A stretch of 6,313 nucleotides of DNA, from positions 1-6,313 of the forward strand of contig QEUW01000427.1 in NCBI GenBank assembly GCA_003577005.1, read 5' to 3'. The position numbers were made by a program, and so were the translations under genes. How positions within the stretch are numbered: the first letter of the stretch is position 1; the number at the start of each line of letters is the position of its first letter. Shown piece by piece: positions 5,996 through 6,313 of the stretch. The notes beneath the pieces were generated by a model, which did not search any database, was not told where the DNA came from, and saw only the letters and a program-made list of their open reading frames with translations. The stretch comes from Chloroflexota bacterium. Lineage in GTDB: Bacteria; Chloroflexota; Anaerolineae; Caldilineales; Caldilineaceae.

Positions 5996-6284
5996 CGGTT
6001 CGCTCTATCCTGATACTGAGATTCCTAAATCGCTCGATACGCTGGCAGATCGCATCGATTTTCTTGCTCGTCTATGCAGCGCCTGGGATTTTGGTATCCT
6101 ACCCGAAAAAGCCACGGTCGATGAAATTCGCCGTCCGGTATGGCGAGAAGCTGTTGATGCGTGCAGATTGCTTAGCTCTCCTACCTATCACCTGCTGCGT
6201 GAATGGCATGACCTGCCGGAACTGCCTTATCTGGGCCAACGGCTGGGTTACATTCAAGACGATCCGAATCTAGCATTTATTTAG
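5979..6284 (+). CDS. Hypothetical 101-residue protein overlapping the AbiEii-like gene
   Basis: I do not recognise this protein. It starts inside the end of the nucleotidyltransferase gene (17-base overlap in a different frame) and has a strong ribosome-binding site, GGGAG, 7 bases before ATG, so it is very likely translated and coupled to its neighbour. It is soluble, with no signal peptide or membrane segment. A Pro-containing N-terminal part (1-16) leads into a probable helix LDTLADRIDFLARLCSAW (19-36), then a charged helical middle (EIRRPVWREAVDACRLL, 49-65) and a short Leu/Pro/Tyr-rich tail. By position it may be a partner or antitoxin of the nucleotidyltransferase, or an accessory subunit. 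It shows no helix-turn-helix that I can identify by eye. Function is inferred from context only. Confidence 0.8.
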   Translation: MSTWIDGSLYPDTEIPKSLDTLADRIDFLARLCSAWDFGILPEKATVDEIRRPVWREAVDACRLLSSPTYHLLREWHDLPELPYLGQRLGYIQDDPNLAFI

Positions 6285-6312
6285 TGAGCCGCAAGCGCAG
6301 TCGTTCCAACTC
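6277..6312 (-). CDS. Possible C-terminal end of a convergent gene (partial)
   Basis: On the minus strand a frame open to the window edge reads ELERLRLRLTK followed by TAA at 6279-6277. The Leu/Glu/Arg spacing looks like the end of an amphipathic helix or coiled coil. It would overlap the end of the 101-residue gene tail-to-tail by 8 bases. Only 11 codons are visible, so chance is a real alternative. Confidence 0.25.
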   Translation of the reverse strand, partial: ELERLRLRLTK

Positions 6313-6313
6313 G

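Noticed and set aside
1..6313. CRISPR array.
   Set aside because: No regularly spaced direct repeats of 20-40 bases were seen. The repeats present are inverted and irregularly placed.

Overview
The window is a GC-rich bacterial chromosomal segment. A four-gene leftward (minus-strand) catabolic cluster takes up most of it, and a two-gene rightward pair sits at the right-hand end. No ribosomal, tRNA or phylogenetic marker gene is present. The taxonomic guess (an environmental, possibly Chloroflexota-like bacterium) rests only on gene content and general sequence style and is weak.

Reading the cluster in its transcription direction: two formylglycine-type S1 sulfatases come first (3689-5182, then 2268-3692) and overlap by an ATGA, so they are almost certainly co-translated. 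After a 183-base gap comes a fumarylacetoacetate hydrolase (FAH) family enzyme (1206-2084), and after a 214-base gap an NAD(P)-dependent short-chain epimerase/dehydratase (8-991). A reasonable inference is that this set desulfates a small sulfated organic compound, such as a sulfated sugar or sugar acid, and processes the carbon skeleton by oxidation/epimerisation and C-C cleavage of a diketo acid. No transporter, glycoside hydrolase or regulator is in view, and the substrate cannot be read from sequence. Neither sulfatase has a signal peptide, so both should act in the cytoplasm.

The two gaps inside the cluster are not plain spacers. The 992-1205 gap holds a roughly 100-base nested palindrome that looks like a miniature inverted-repeat element, framed by a second, wider inverted repeat. 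The 2085-2267 gap holds a facing pair of related palindromes plus a TATAAT promoter box and a 5'-leader hairpin for the FAH gene. The palindromes in both gaps share a GTGC-N3-GCAC double module, which points to a dispersed repeat family in this genome.

To the right, a 111-base divergent region with an 8-bp stem-loop leads into an AbiEii-like nucleotidyltransferase (5294-5995). It overlaps by 17 bases a 101-residue protein I do not recognise (5979-6284). There is no AbiEi-type antitoxin upstream, so the downstream small gene is a candidate partner in an inverted-order toxin-antitoxin or defence pair. This is the most interesting possible new system in the window. The last 30 bases may hold the C-terminal end of a convergent gene.
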